Positions 40,626 to 49,568 are shown, counted from the stretch's first letter. The stretch is DNA of 64,000 nt from Acetobacterium sp. KB-1 (GCF_003260995.1 NZ_CP030040.1:2651176-2715175), one strand, 5' to 3'. Numbers and translations: made by a program. Notes: generated by a model not told the origin, from the sequence alone.

Positions 40626-42785
40626 ATGAAAAAAATGAGCATGACAAAAAAGATGGATATAAAAAAGAGCATCATAAAAAACGAACTCGATAAAATTAAC
40701 AGCCAGAATACCTGTCGGTTTCATATGCCCGGACATAAGGGCCGGGGTGAAGCGTTTGCCTTATACGACTACGATATTACGGAAATACCCGGTGCCGATA
40801 ATCTCCACGATGCCCAGGGGATCATTGCCCAGGCCCAGACTAAACTGGCGACGATTTATCAAAGCGACGAAGCGGCGATTCTGGTAAATGGCACCACCAC
40901 CGGCATTCACAGTGCGATTATGGGGACCTGTTCCCCGGGAGCACAGTTATTGGTGCCGACTAACTGTCATCGGGCGGTTTTTGGAGCGCTTAGTCTGGGT
41001 CGCATTGAAGCGGTTTTTATCACCCCGGAGCTTGAAGAGGATTTGGGTTTTGGCCGCTCAATCAGTGTCGCCTCGGTCCAGACGGCCCTGTCCCAAAATC
41101 CCCAAATTGGGGGCATGATTCTGACCAACCCCAGCTATTACGGTACCACCAGCGACTTAGAAAAAATTGCCGAAATTCTTCATGAACAGGGAAAATTCTT
41201 AATTGTAGATGAAGCCCATGGCGCTCATCTGGCTTTTAGTGATAAACTGCCCCTGGACGCCCTGTCGGCCGGAGCCGATGTGGTGATTCAGAGTACCCAT
41301 AAACTACTGGGGTCCCTGACTCAAAGCTCGCTGATTCATTTTCAGGGCAGCCTGGTCGATCGGCAAAAGATTAAATCGTTTCTTAGCTTACTCCAAAGTT
41401 CGTCACCCAGTTATCCGCTGATGATTTCGGTAGAAGAGGCCGTCGACGCCGCTTATGAAAAGGGCGAAATTATTTTTAATACCATTGCCTTGGCCCATCA
41501 GGAATTCTGCCGGAATCAGAACGACAAGCAGCCGATTACCCTGTATGAGGGCAGTGACCCGGCTAATCGGTATGACCGCAGCAAGTGGCTTTTTGTGACC
41601 CGGGGTATTACGGGAACCGAAGTGGAAGCGTGGCTGTCAGCAAGGTATGGCATTCAATGTGAGCTTTCAGCAGATCATTACGTGCTGGCAATGACTGGGA
41701 TGGGAACAAGCCAGGATGATTTAAAAAGAATAACCCAAGCTATCTGTGATATAAATAAAATCGTCAGGCAGGGTTTGCCTGAAAAAAAAGAAATAAAGAC
41801 CCGTCTTTGGGAGCACATAAATTTTACCGCCGCGGTGCAAACAGAAATGCCTCTTTGGGAAGCCCTTGCTTCGGAACACCGCGGCAAGATAGAACTGGAG
41901 CTGGCCGCTGGCCAGCTCGTCGGGGATTTCATTATTCCCTATCCCCCGGGGATACCGGTTTTACTGCCCGGCAGCCGGATCAGCCCGGAAATGGTCGTTT
42001 ATCTGAATGATCTGTTGGATCAGCAGGTCGCGGTGGTGGGGATTGATACAAAAAGAGAAATAACAATCATAAAAAAGGAGCCGGTAAAAATGGAAAAGAA
42101 TCATCAGGGACAACTCATCGTCATCGAAGGGGTGGACGGCAGTGGCAAACAAACCCAAACAGAGCTGCTCTATGACCGGCTGTTAAAAGAGGGGCAAAAA
42201 GTGAAAAAAATTGCTTATCCCCGCTATGACAAAAAATCCTCAGCCATGGTAAAATTATATCTGGAAGGGGCCTTCGGAAAAGATCCCGGCACCATCAGCC
42301 CGTACATTGCATCCACCTTTTACGCAGCCGACCGTTATGCGTCCTATAAAGAAGATTACGAGGACTTTCTGAATCAGGGCGGACTGGTCCTGGTCGATCG
42401 CTATACCACCTCTAATATGGTCCATCAGGCGGGAAAAATAAAAGATCCTGGGGAACGGAAACGTTTTCTTGACTGGCTGTGGGATTATGAATTTAATCTC
42501 TATGGTCTGCCGATTCCGGATCAGGTGTTTTTTCTTAACATTCCCCCGGAGATCAATCAGCAGCTGATTAAAAATCGGAACAATAAAATAACGGGCAAAC
42601 AGGAAAAAGACATCCACGAAAGCAGCCCGGAGCATCTGAGGGATTCCTACCACAGTGCCTTGGCCCTGGTTTCGGAATACGGATGGACGGAAATAAACTG
42701 TGTTTTAAATAACCAGTTGCGAAGTATAAAAAGCATCCATGAGGAAATCTGGGAATGCATAGAGGAGCGTAAAAAAAATGATTGA
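40626..42785 (+). CDS. Fused PLP-dependent Orn/Lys/Arg decarboxylase-like protein and thymidylate kinase
   Basis: 719 residues in one uninterrupted frame. Residues 1-488 are a fold-type I PLP enzyme of the basic-amino-acid decarboxylase family (FHMPGHKGRGEAF near the start, DEAHGAHLAF, PLP lysine 226 in STHKLLGS), like Bacillus YaaO. Residues 489-719 are a dTMP kinase (P-loop VIEGVDGSGKQTQ, VDRYTTSN, ADRYASYKED), which makes dTDP. In Firmicutes these are normally two adjacent genes. The tmk part keeps its own ribosome site (AAGGAG) and ATG, so a separate kinase may also be made. Either a genuine fusion or loss of the upstream stop codon. Confidence 0.9.
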   Translation: MKKMSMTKKMDIKKSIIKNELDKINSQNTCRFHMPGHKGRGEAFALYDYDITEIPGADNLHDAQGIIAQAQTKLATIYQSDEAAILVNGTTTGIHSAIMGTCSPGAQLLVPTNCHRAVFGALSLGRIEAVFITPELEEDLGFGRSISVASVQTALSQNPQIGGMILTNPSYYGTTSDLEKIAEILHEQGKFLIVDEAHGAHLAFSDKLPLDALSAGADVVIQSTHKLLGSLTQSSLIHFQGSLVDRQKIKSFLSLLQSSSPSYPLMISVEEAVDAAYEKGEIIFNTIALAHQEFCRNQNDKQPITLYEGSDPANRYDRSKWLFVTRGITGTEVEAWLSARYGIQCELSADHYVLAMTGMGTSQDDLKRITQAICDINKIVRQGLPEKKEIKTRLWEHINFTAAVQTEMPLWEALASEHRGKIELELAAGQLVGDFIIPYPPGIPVLLPGSRISPEMVVYLNDLLDQQVAVVGIDTKREITIIKKEPVKMEKNHQGQLIVIEGVDGSGKQTQTELLYDRLLKEGQKVKKIAYPRYDKKSSAMVKLYLEGAFGKDPGTISPYIASTFYAADRYASYKEDYEDFLNQGGLVLVDRYTTSNMVHQAGKIKDPGERKRFLDWLWDYEFNLYGLPIPDQVFFLNIPPEINQQLIKNRNNKITGKQEKDIHESSPEHLRDSYHSALALVSEYGWTEINCVLNNQLRSIKSIHEEIWECIEERKKND
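42075..42092 (+). promoter_or_regulatory. Internal ribosome binding site and start for the thymidylate kinase part
   Basis: AAGGAG lies nine bases before an in-frame ATG at codon 489 of the fused gene, exactly where a normal tmk would begin (MEKNHQGQLIVIEG). It suggests that a free dTMP kinase is translated in addition to, or instead of, the fusion. Confidence 0.7.
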
Positions 42786-43101
42786 AGATCAATATATCTA
42801 TTTAACCATGGCCGACTCAGATATGGATTTTATCCTGCTTAAAAATTATCTAAGTGCCAACGGGATACCGGTAATCACTAAAGAAAAAGGGTTTGGTGGA
42901 CCCATCCGCAGTATCTTCATGGGAAATTTTACGCCGGCTCATATTGAGGTTTTTGTCAAAGAGAGTGATTTAGAAGAGGCGATAAAACTTCTGGATTATG
43001 AAGAGTTCAGTGCCGAATTAGATGAAGAACTGGGGCTGGATACTGAGGATTGGGATGACAGCGATGATAGCAATAATAGCAAAAAGAATAAACCGAATTA
43101 G
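42778..43101 (+). CDS. DUF2007 domain protein (putative signal-transducing, PII-like)
   Basis: 107 residues. The core YIYLTMADSDMDFILLKNYLSANGIPVIT ... HIEVFVKESDLEEAIKLL matches DUF2007, a PII-like fold of unknown ligand. An acidic, Asn/Ser-rich tail follows. Its start overlaps the end of the decarboxylase-kinase gene by eight bases. In Bacillus the equivalent slot between tmk and holB holds the c-di-AMP-binding DarA (YaaQ), but this sequence does not look like DarA. Confidence 0.8.
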   Translation: MIEDQYIYLTMADSDMDFILLKNYLSANGIPVITKEKGFGGPIRSIFMGNFTPAHIEVFVKESDLEEAIKLLDYEEFSAELDEELGLDTEDWDDSDDSNNSKKNKPN

Positions 43102-43124
43102 TCACTGTCTTGGAGAGGAAAAAA

Positions 43125-44111
43125 ATGTTTGAAAAGATACAGGGGCATCAAACCATCACCAGTCATCTTGAGAAAGAAATAAAGACCGGCGAGGTCAGTC
43201 ATGCTTACCTTTTTTCAGGAATCGACGGCCTCGGAAAAAAGAAAACGGCCCGGGAATTCGCCAAAGCGCTTTTATGTCAGGATCAGCGTGATAAAGGCTG
43301 TGGCCATTGTCCGGTCTGTACCCAGATTGATCATGAAAACCACCCGGACGTTAAAATTATTGGTCCCAAAGCCGGTGAAGCCAGCATTAAGATCAGTCAG
43401 GTCCGGGAAATGATCAGTGAGCTGTCAATTAAACCCTACTCTGGTAATTGGCGGATTAATATCGTGGATGGGGCCGAAAGAATGACCCCTGAAGCTCAGA
43501 ACAGTTTGCTAAAATCATTAGAAGAGCCGCTTTGTTATAATATTTTTATTCTCATCACCAGTCATATCCAATCCATTTTGCCCACCATCCGATCGCGCTG
43601 TCAGAGTTATCATTTTCAGCCGCTGAGTCTTGTCGATCTGGAGACCGTTCTTTGTCAAGAAACTGATTTCGATAAGAATACGGTCTCGGAGGTTGTGGGG
43701 GCCGCCGGTGGGTCCCCGGGAATGGCCTTATATCTGCTGAGTAATAGCGAGATCCAGAAAGAACGGACCCATTTTCTCAGGGAGCTTTACAGCCTTTTAA
43801 AGGGCGATGAGATCAAGGTCTTTACCCTGGCGGAGGTGTTATCCAAAGATAAGGCCACCAGTCAGGCGATCCTGGAGTTTTTTATTCACTGGTTTTATGA
43901 GGTGAGTTTGCTGCTGGAAGGTCATCCCCTGCCGAATCATGGCGAGCCCAACCCGGCCCACAGAGCGTACCACCATTTGCTGGAAAACGAAAAAAATCAG
44001 GCCATTATTAAAACTTTATTTGAAATGATGGCGACGATACAATATAATGTTAACTTAAGATTACAATGGGAAAAGTGTTTCATTAAGATAATGAAAATTC
44101 AGAAAGGATAA
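43125..44111 (+). CDS. holB: DNA polymerase III delta' subunit
   Basis: 328 residues; part of the clamp loader. N-terminal AAA+ domain: HAYLFSGIDGLGKKKTAREFAKALLC (a Walker A with GLGKKK), a zinc module with CGHCPVC and an upstream Cys, NIVDGAERMTPEAQNSLLKSLEEP (Walker B and sensor). C-terminal collar domain. The ATG of MFEKIQGH has GGAGAGG upstream; an earlier TTG overlaps that site. Its position between tmk and ricT is conserved. Confidence 0.95.
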   Translation: MFEKIQGHQTITSHLEKEIKTGEVSHAYLFSGIDGLGKKKTAREFAKALLCQDQRDKGCGHCPVCTQIDHENHPDVKIIGPKAGEASIKISQVREMISELSIKPYSGNWRINIVDGAERMTPEAQNSLLKSLEEPLCYNIFILITSHIQSILPTIRSRCQSYHFQPLSLVDLETVLCQETDFDKNTVSEVVGAAGGSPGMALYLLSNSEIQKERTHFLRELYSLLKGDEIKVFTLAEVLSKDKATSQAILEFFIHWFYEVSLLLEGHPLPNHGEPNPAHRAYHHLLENEKNQAIIKTLFEMMATIQYNVNLRLQWEKCFIKIMKIQKG

Positions 44112-44116
44112 ATCCA

Positions 44117-44956
44117 ATGGGAAAATCAGTCGTCGGCGTACGATTTAAAAAAGTGGGCAAAATATACTATTTTGATCCGCTGGATATAGCATTTGAACAG
44201 TTTGATCCGGTTATTGTGGAAACCGTCAGGGGCGTTGAGTATGGCGAAATTGCCTTGACCGCCAGAGTGGTGGATGAGGAAGAAATAGTGGCTCCGGTCA
44301 AACCGGTTATCCGTAAAGCAACAGCAGCCGATACCATTGAGTTTAATAAGCTCAAGAAAAGCGAGCAGGATGCCAAAGCGGTTTTTATTACCAAGGCAAA
44401 AAAACACAAGCTGGAAATGAAACTGGTCGATGTCGAATACACCTTTGATCAGAAAAAGGCGATCTTTTATTTTACGGCCGAAGGTCGGGTGGATTTTAGA
44501 GAATTAGTCAAAGATCTGGCTTCCATCTTTAAGGTGCGGATTGAGCTGAGGCAAATTGGGGTTCGCGATGAGGCCAAACTATTTAAAGGCTTGGGCGTTT
44601 GCGGACGAACCACCTGTTGTGCCCAATGGCTGGGTGATTTTACACCGGTGTCGATTAAAATGGCCAAGGAACAAAACCTTTCCCTTAATTCGACTAAGAT
44701 TTCAGGGATCTGCGGTCGGCTTTTATGTTGTCTGACCTATGAACAGGAGTTTTACGAAGAAGTTTCCAAAAAATTGCCCAAGGTGGGACAAAGAGTCATT
44801 ACAGCCGATGGCGAGGGTGAAGTATTTAAGTTAAGCATTCTGGAAGAAACCGTTTTCGTCAAAATTCAGGTCAATAAAGACGAAACGGAGGTAAAAAGAT
44901 ACCTTCTGGAAGAAATTGAAGTAAAAAAATTCGAAAAAGTCAAAAAAGACAAATAA
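44117..44956 (+). CDS. ricT: PSP1-domain regulatory protein RicT (YaaT)
   Basis: 279 residues. The PSP1 C-terminal domain carries the cysteine signatures CGRTTCCAQWLGDF and ICGRLLCCLTYEQEFYEE. In Bacillus RicT works with RicA and RicF to bind iron-sulfur clusters and support RNase Y-dependent mRNA maturation, sporulation and competence. It follows holB by five bases and ends the tmk-holB-ricT group. Confidence 0.95.
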   Translation: MGKSVVGVRFKKVGKIYYFDPLDIAFEQFDPVIVETVRGVEYGEIALTARVVDEEEIVAPVKPVIRKATAADTIEFNKLKKSEQDAKAVFITKAKKHKLEMKLVDVEYTFDQKKAIFYFTAEGRVDFRELVKDLASIFKVRIELRQIGVRDEAKLFKGLGVCGRTTCCAQWLGDFTPVSIKMAKEQNLSLNSTKISGICGRLLCCLTYEQEFYEEVSKKLPKVGQRVITADGEGEVFKLSILEETVFVKIQVNKDETEVKRYLLEEIEVKKFEKVKKDK

Positions 44957-44961
44957 TCATC

Positions 44962-44989
44962 TTGATTTCACTACAAAAAAGGATATAAT
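44962..44989 (+). promoter_or_regulatory. Promoter of the ferredoxin gene
   Basis: TTGATT and TATAAT are separated by 16 bases, about 36 bases before the ferredoxin start and right after ricT. The -10 box is exact and the -35 is a 4-of-6 match. Confidence 0.6.
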
Positions 44990-45024
44990 AAAGATGTTGT
45001 TAATGCTAAAAGGAGGGTTTTTAA

Positions 45025-45192
45025 ATGGCTTATAAAATTACAGACGAATGTATAGCTTGTGGATCATGCATGGATGAATGTCCAGTAGAAGCAATTTCTG
45101 AAGGCGATATCTATGTTATCGATGCAGCTACTTGTACTGACTGTGGCGCTTGCGCGGAACAATGTCCAGTAGAAGCAATTGTTCAAGACTAG
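45025..45192 (+). CDS. 2[4Fe-4S] ferredoxin (clostridial type)
   Basis: 55 residues with two mirror motifs, CIACGSCMDECPVEAI and CTDCGACAEQCPVEAI, each binding a [4Fe-4S] cluster. This is the classical low-potential electron carrier of fermentative and acetogenic anaerobes. A strong AGGAGG site precedes the ATG, and a promoter and a terminator flank it, so it is a single, probably highly expressed gene. Acidic composition fits the family. Confidence 0.98.
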   Translation: MAYKITDECIACGSCMDECPVEAISEGDIYVIDAATCTDCGACAEQCPVEAIVQD

Positions 45193-45207
45193 TTAGAAGT
45201 GTTAAGA

Positions 45208-45243
45208 AAAGGCACCTTTCAGATTTTCTGGAAGGTGCCTTTA
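45208..45243 (+). terminator. Terminator after ferredoxin
   Basis: AAAGGCACCTT and AAGGTGCCTTT form a perfect 11-bp stem around a 13-base loop. Confidence 0.85.
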
Positions 45244-45356
45244 ACGTGGCATTGTTTTAAAACAGATTTTATTTTATGGTGTTAGATTATAAGATACCGG
45301 GGTAAATATATATTCAAGAAATAAAATTATGACAGATGAAATCTGGAGGAGGAAAA

Positions 45357-45518
45357 ATGCAGAAATACGTATGTGATGTTTGTGGTTATGTTTATGATCC
45401 TGAGGTCGGGGACCCGGATAGTGGTGTGAGCCCAGGAACCGCTTTTGAAGATATTCCTGACGATTGGGTTTGCCCATTGTGTGGTGTCGGAAAAGAAGAT
45501 TTTTCGCCGGAAGACTAG
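45357..45518 (+). CDS. Rubredoxin
   Basis: 53 residues; the iron site is formed by [10 protein letters not shown] and CPLCGVGK (two CxxC pairs). [19 protein letters not shown] is the classical rubredoxin middle. An electron carrier for oxidative-stress reductases and other redox enzymes. GGAGGAGG lies just before the ATG of MQKYVC. It follows ferredoxin after a terminator, so it is a separate unit. Confidence 0.97.
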   Translation: MQKYVCDVCGYVYDPEVGDPDSGVSPGTAFEDIPDDWVCPLCGVGKEDFSPED

Positions 45519-45532
45519 AAAATAACAATCAA

Positions 45533-45556
45533 AAAAGAGCTAAAGCTCTTTTTTTT
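45533..45556 (+). terminator. Terminator after rubredoxin
   Basis: AAAGAGC-TAAA-GCTCTTT hairpin followed by further T, directly after the rubredoxin stop. Confidence 0.85.
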
Positions 45557-45606
45557 ATGGGATCAATGGGTTATAATGACAATGACTTTAGAAATATGGA
45601 GGACAT

Positions 45607-46098
45607 ATGGCAGTTAAAGCACGGGAAACCCTTGAGAGCAAACAAATCAGCATCACAACCCTGGGGATATTAATGGTGGTGGTGGTTGGCTATACTTTTT
45701 TATACAATCAGTTTGCCAATACCCTGGAAGATTATCGTTTAAAAACCATCGTTGGTGTGATCAGCCTGGTAATTATGATGGGTGGCTTTTTGATTTCGTT
45801 ACGTTATATTACAACCATCTATGAGATGGTTATCACCCACGACCGGTTAATTATTGACCGAAAAATATTTTTCTGGAAGAAAACCGTCCTGGAAGTAAAA
45901 ATTGAGGAAATTAAAAAAATTCTGCCAATTGAGGAAGCAAAAAAAGTTGAAGGACAGACGCGCAATTTCACCCTGACAAATATGGACGGAAAACGAAAAT
46001 ATATGGTCCAATATGAAACACAGGGAAAAATTTGTAGTGCAAAGATCCAATGTACCGGGAAATTCATAGATACTTTAAAAAAATTGGTCAAAATATGA
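45607..46098 (+). CDS. Unknown membrane protein with two helices and a PH-like tail
   Basis: 163 residues; no family firmly recognised. Two hydrophobic helices (about 16-36 and 47-67) are followed by a predicted beta-rich cytoplasmic part (YEMVITHDRLIIDRKIFFWKKTVLEVKIEEIKKIL), which resembles bacterial PH-like domains. GGAGG precedes the ATG. It lies between rubredoxin and an FMN-type protein with its own terminator, so probably an isolated gene. Confidence 0.7.
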   Translation: MAVKARETLESKQISITTLGILMVVVVGYTFLYNQFANTLEDYRLKTIVGVISLVIMMGGFLISLRYITTIYEMVITHDRLIIDRKIFFWKKTVLEVKIEEIKKILPIEEAKKVEGQTRNFTLTNMDGKRKYMVQYETQGKICSAKIQCTGKFIDTLKKLVKI

Positions 46099-46172
46099 TA
46101 GCTTTAAGGAAATCTTAAGAGAAATAGAGTATTATTTAGTCATAACAAGTTACCCTCTTTCAAAGTTTTTAG

Positions 46173-46211
46173 AAAAAACCGAGCGCTTTTCACACGGCTT
46201 CGGTTTTTTTC
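46173..46211 (+). terminator. Terminator after the PH-like membrane protein
   Basis: AACCGAGC and GGCTTCGGTT pair with a bulge, flanked by A-run and T-run; the structure can work in both directions. Confidence 0.7.
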
Positions 46212-46333
46212 TTTTTTGAAAAAAGTTAACAAAGACGTAAAAAGAATTTGCATCAGATAATTCGATAGTGTTAATATTACTAAAAGTCGGGTATAATAGT
46301 CCTAAGTAACTAAAGGCAGGAAAGGAAATACCA

Positions 46334-46900
46334 ATGGAAATTGTAGCAATTATGGGAAGTCATCGAAATAATCACAACACTCAGAAAGCCGTCGACTATT
46401 TTATTGGCAAACTTAATGTGGAGTACGAGTTATTTGAATATAATATTAATCAAATAAACGTTCAGGCTTGTATCGCCTGTGATTATTGTATTCCGCATCA
46501 GGGAGAATGTGTGATTGAAGATGATATGACCGGGATTTATCAGAAAATGGAAAGCTGTGATTTGCTGATTGTGGCCAGTCCGGTTTATTTTAGTGCTTTT
46601 CCATCAAAAATAAAGGCCCTGATTGATCGAACCCAGATGATTTATAACCTTAAAGATAAATCATCGATCAAAAAGAAAAAAATTCTGATTATTGGCGTCG
46701 GTGGGGCACCTCATTATCCACGTCAGTTTCAGGCCATTGATAACACCCTGGAATGGTATAAAAAAACCCTGAGTTGTGATGAAATCGGCTTTGTTCAGTT
46801 TTCCCATACCGATGAGCGACCAGCATTGGATAACACAACGTGTTTGAACGAACTGGAAGAAATTGCACAAAAAATAAATACGCCACTGGCTAAAAATTAA
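46334..46900 (+). CDS. Flavodoxin-like NAD(P)H-dependent FMN oxidoreductase
   Basis: 188 residues. The N-terminal IVAIMGSHRNNHNTQKAVDYF is an FMN-phosphate loop of the NADPH-dependent FMN reductase/iron-sulfur flavoprotein family, and ASPVYFSAFPSKIKALIDR is the second signature. A cysteine pair CIACDYC followed by GECVIEDDM matches the family's Cys-rich loop (CxxCxxC, then C), which in iron-sulfur flavoproteins holds a cluster. Thus it could be an iron-sulfur flavoprotein or a plain FMN reductase. It is followed closely by a thioredoxin and may be co-transcribed with it. Confidence 0.88.
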   Translation: MEIVAIMGSHRNNHNTQKAVDYFIGKLNVEYELFEYNINQINVQACIACDYCIPHQGECVIEDDMTGIYQKMESCDLLIVASPVYFSAFPSKIKALIDRTQMIYNLKDKSSIKKKKILIIGVGGAPHYPRQFQAIDNTLEWYKKTLSCDEIGFVQFSHTDERPALDNTTCLNELEEIAQKINTPLAKN

Positions 46901-46926
46901 AGAGATTAAAAAAAAGGAGATAAAAA

Positions 46927-47247
46927 ATGGCAAAGATACTAGATCAAACAGAATTTGATAACTTGGTGATAAATGGAAAAGGCGTTGTCCTGGTAGATTT
47001 TTTTGCGACCTGGTGCGGGCCCTGTAAAGCATTGGCTCCCGTTTTAGAAGACGTCGCTGAGCAGATTAAAGACAAAGCCAGTGTTTATAAGGTCGATATC
47101 GATCAGACTCAGAGCCTGGCCCAGCAATACCGGGTAATGAGTGTGCCAACGATGAAAATATTCAAAAACGGCGAAGTCGTCGAAACCATTGTCGGGCTCC
47201 AGTCAAAAGGCGTTTTGGTAGATAAGCTAAATTATTATGCCGGTTAA
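46927..47247 (+). CDS. trxA: Thioredoxin
   Basis: 106 residues; active site FFATWCGPCKALAPV with CGPC and MSVPTMKIFKNGE with the cis-proline. It follows the flavodoxin-like gene after 26 bases with AAGGAG before its ATG, suggesting an operon in which the flavoprotein could pass electrons to redox partners (inference). It is the second thioredoxin in the window. Confidence 0.96.
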   Translation: MAKILDQTEFDNLVINGKGVVLVDFFATWCGPCKALAPVLEDVAEQIKDKASVYKVDIDQTQSLAQQYRVMSVPTMKIFKNGEVVETIVGLQSKGVLVDKLNYYAG

Positions 47248-47260
47248 TTAAGCAATAAAA

Positions 47261-47298
47261 AAGAGGGATCACTTCATTAAGGAGTGGTTCTTTTTTTT
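47261..47298 (+). terminator. Terminator after thioredoxin
   Basis: GGATCACT pairs with AGTGGTTC (with G-U pairs) over a 9-base loop and is followed by eight T. Confidence 0.75.
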
Positions 47299-47349
47299 AG
47301 ATTCATATTCAAAACCTTAAGAAAAATAAGGAGACCGTTTTCATTTTAA

Positions 47350-47402
47350 GACAAATCAGCCAAGTTGTCGGGATTTTAGACAAGTTTAATCAATCGTATA
47401 AT
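47350..47402 (+). promoter_or_regulatory. Promoter region with GACAA/TTGTC repeats before the YhgE gene
   Basis: A TATAAT (47397-47402) is preceded by three alternating copies of the pentamer GACAA / TTGTC / GACAA at 47350-47354, 47365-47369 and 47379-47383. The last copy overlaps the expected -35 position. This is a candidate operator for the neighbouring TetR-type regulator. Its assignment is inference. Confidence 0.45.
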
Positions 47403-47456
47403 TACAAGCTGAACAGCGTCGTGCTATACTCCTTTACGCACATGAAAGGAGCAAAA

Positions 47457-49568
47457 ATGAATAAAAATAGAGTCAACAAAGCCAATACGGTGAGACTTAT
47501 CGTTATCATCGGCGTCATTATTATTCCCCTTATGTATAGTTTTTTCTATCTCAGTGCCTTTTGGGATCCCTACTCAAAACTGGATAATTTACCAATCGCA
47601 CTCGTCAATAACGATGTGGGCGCCAGCATCAATAATCAACAGCGAAATCTCGGTGACGAATTTCTCGATAAACTGATTAAGGATGGCACCTTTAAGTACG
47701 TGATCACCGATGAAGCCACCGGGCGAGCCGGGACCGAAGCGGATGATTACTATGCCATGATTGTGGTGCCGCGCAGTTTTTCACAAAATATTGCGTCTGC
47801 GGCCACCGTCAATAAACAGGCGGCCAGCATTATCTTTTCGCCCAACGAAAAACGAAATTATTTAGCCAGTCAGATTTTAGGAAAAGCTGAGCTGCAAATG
47901 GAAACCAGCTTACGCGAGAGTATCTCTGGCGAAATCGTCAACAATCTGACCGATCAGGTCGCCAAGGTGCCCGGTCAGTTGGGGACCCTTAACGATGGGT
48001 TAAGCCAGCTTTCCAGTGGCTCGGCCCAATTGCTGACGGGCTCTAAGACCTTAGCTAACGGCACCGATTCGCTGGCCGCCGGTTCCCGGGAATTGGCAAC
48101 GGGCTCGGAGACTCTGGCATCTGGCACCCAGGCCCTCGCCGCCGGCAGTCAGACCCTGGCCGATGGGACCCAAACCCTGGCCGCCGGAACATCAGAATTT
48201 GCCGCAAAATTTACTGATTTCAATGATGGCATCAGTACCCTCAAAAGCGGTTCAGCCCAGGTCAGTGATGGCGCATCGACCCTGGCTGACGGAACCGAGC
48301 AGCTTAATCAGGGGATTCAGGCCTATACCGCTGGGGTCGATACCCTGATTGGCAATGTCAACCAGACTTCGGCTTTTATTTCAGACTTTGTCGGCGAACA
48401 TCCCGAATTAATGGCCGATCCCCAGTTTGCGGCCTTTATTTCGAATATGGCCTCCAGCGATAATGCCGAGAGCATTGCCCAACTGGAAGCGGCGGGCAGT
48501 CAGTTAAGCGGAGCATCCGATGCCATTGCTACCGGCACCCAGGCATTGGCCGCCGGTACCAGCAATCTGGATGATGGGATTGCCATCGTCAGTGCCGCCG
48601 CCGGTCAATTAAACAATGCCGCTGATAGTATCTCAGATGGTGCCAGTGCCGTTTCAGATGGCGCCTCATCACTGACAAACGGCGCTACTGCGGTATCAAA
48701 CGGGGCCACCACCTTGACCAATGGCGTTTATACCCTGGCTGACGGTGCTACCACCCTGGCGAGTGGTGCCACGACCCTGGTCGATGGTCAGCAGCAGTTA
48801 GGCAACGGCATTACTACCGCCCAGAACGGCGTCACCACCGCCGTGAATGATGCCAATGCCGATACCGCCAAATTAAATGGTTTGGGCACCTATGTCAGCG
48901 AGCCGGTAACTGTGGACGATGAGATTATTGACCCGATTGCCAACTATGGCACCTACTTTTCGCCCTACTTTATGTCCCTGTCGCTATGGGTTGGGGCCTT
49001 GATTATCTTCTTTGGGATCTATTTTGATGCCGATCAGAAATTCAAGATTTTGTCCCGGGAAAGCAGTAATAAAACCGCCCGCAGTTTTATCTACCTGTTG
49101 TTGGGCCTGGCCCAGGCGATTTTGCTGGGCAGTATCATTAAATATGCTTTAGGGCTGGAAATCGCCCATACCGGCTTATACTTTGTATCAGTTTGTCTGG
49201 TCTCGATGACCTTCCTGGCGATTGTCCAGTTCTGTATTATCCACATGGGCGATGCCGGGAAATTTGTGGCATTGACGCTGCTGATTCTGCAGTTGACTTC
49301 CTGTGGCGGGACCTTCCCGATCGAAACGGTGCCAAGATTCTTCCAGGTGCTTTACCCCTTTATGCCGATGACCTATTCAGTAGTGGTGTTTAAGGACACC
49401 ATTACCGGTGCGATTTCGGGTGACTTCTGGCATAGTTTCCTGATTCTGGCTATTTATCTGGTGGTGTTCTTTGCCGCCACGATTTTACTGACCATGATTA
49501 AGAAACGGAAAGCTGATAAAAAAGATATGACGGTCAAAGCCGAACTGAATTCAGACCAGTCATTCTAA
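47457..49568 (+). CDS. YhgE/Pip family membrane protein with extracellular repeats
   Basis: 703 residues. The N-terminal helix (residues about 12-32) and FWDPYSKLDNLPIALVNNDVGA are the YhgE/Pip signature. The middle (about 180-480) is an extracellular region with a period-7 pattern of the type L-A-x-G-(S/T) (LAAGS, LATGS, LASGT and similar, about two dozen copies). Five or six helices follow in the C-terminal ABC-2-like domain. Homologues take part in export, phage infection or type VII-like secretion. The ATG of MNKNRV has AAAGGAGC upstream. A TetR-type regulator lies downstream. Confidence 0.9.
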   Translation: MNKNRVNKANTVRLIVIIGVIIIPLMYSFFYLSAFWDPYSKLDNLPIALVNNDVGASINNQQRNLGDEFLDKLIKDGTFKYVITDEATGRAGTEADDYYAMIVVPRSFSQNIASAATVNKQAASIIFSPNEKRNYLASQILGKAELQMETSLRESISGEIVNNLTDQVAKVPGQLGTLNDGLSQLSSGSAQLLTGSKTLANGTDSLAAGSRELATGSETLASGTQALAAGSQTLADGTQTLAAGTSEFAAKFTDFNDGISTLKSGSAQVSDGASTLADGTEQLNQGIQAYTAGVDTLIGNVNQTSAFISDFVGEHPELMADPQFAAFISNMASSDNAESIAQLEAAGSQLSGASDAIATGTQALAAGTSNLDDGIAIVSAAAGQLNNAADSISDGASAVSDGASSLTNGATAVSNGATTLTNGVYTLADGATTLASGATTLVDGQQQLGNGITTAQNGVTTAVNDANADTAKLNGLGTYVSEPVTVDDEIIDPIANYGTYFSPYFMSLSLWVGALIIFFGIYFDADQKFKILSRESSNKTARSFIYLLLGLAQAILLGSIIKYALGLEIAHTGLYFVSVCLVSMTFLAIVQFCIIHMGDAGKFVALTLLILQLTSCGGTFPIETVPRFFQVLYPFMPMTYSVVVFKDTITGAISGDFWHSFLILAIYLVVFFAATILLTMIKKRKADKKDMTVKAELNSDQSF

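Noticed and set aside
45274-45528. Open frame antisense to rubredoxin
   Set aside because: It lies opposite a certain gene, lacks a ribosome site, and its composition is that of a shadow frame.
47997-48890. Dense short repeats that could be mistaken for a CRISPR or satellite array
   Set aside because: They are in-frame codon repeats encoding L-A-x-G-(S/T) units of the YhgE protein; units are degenerate and have no spacers.
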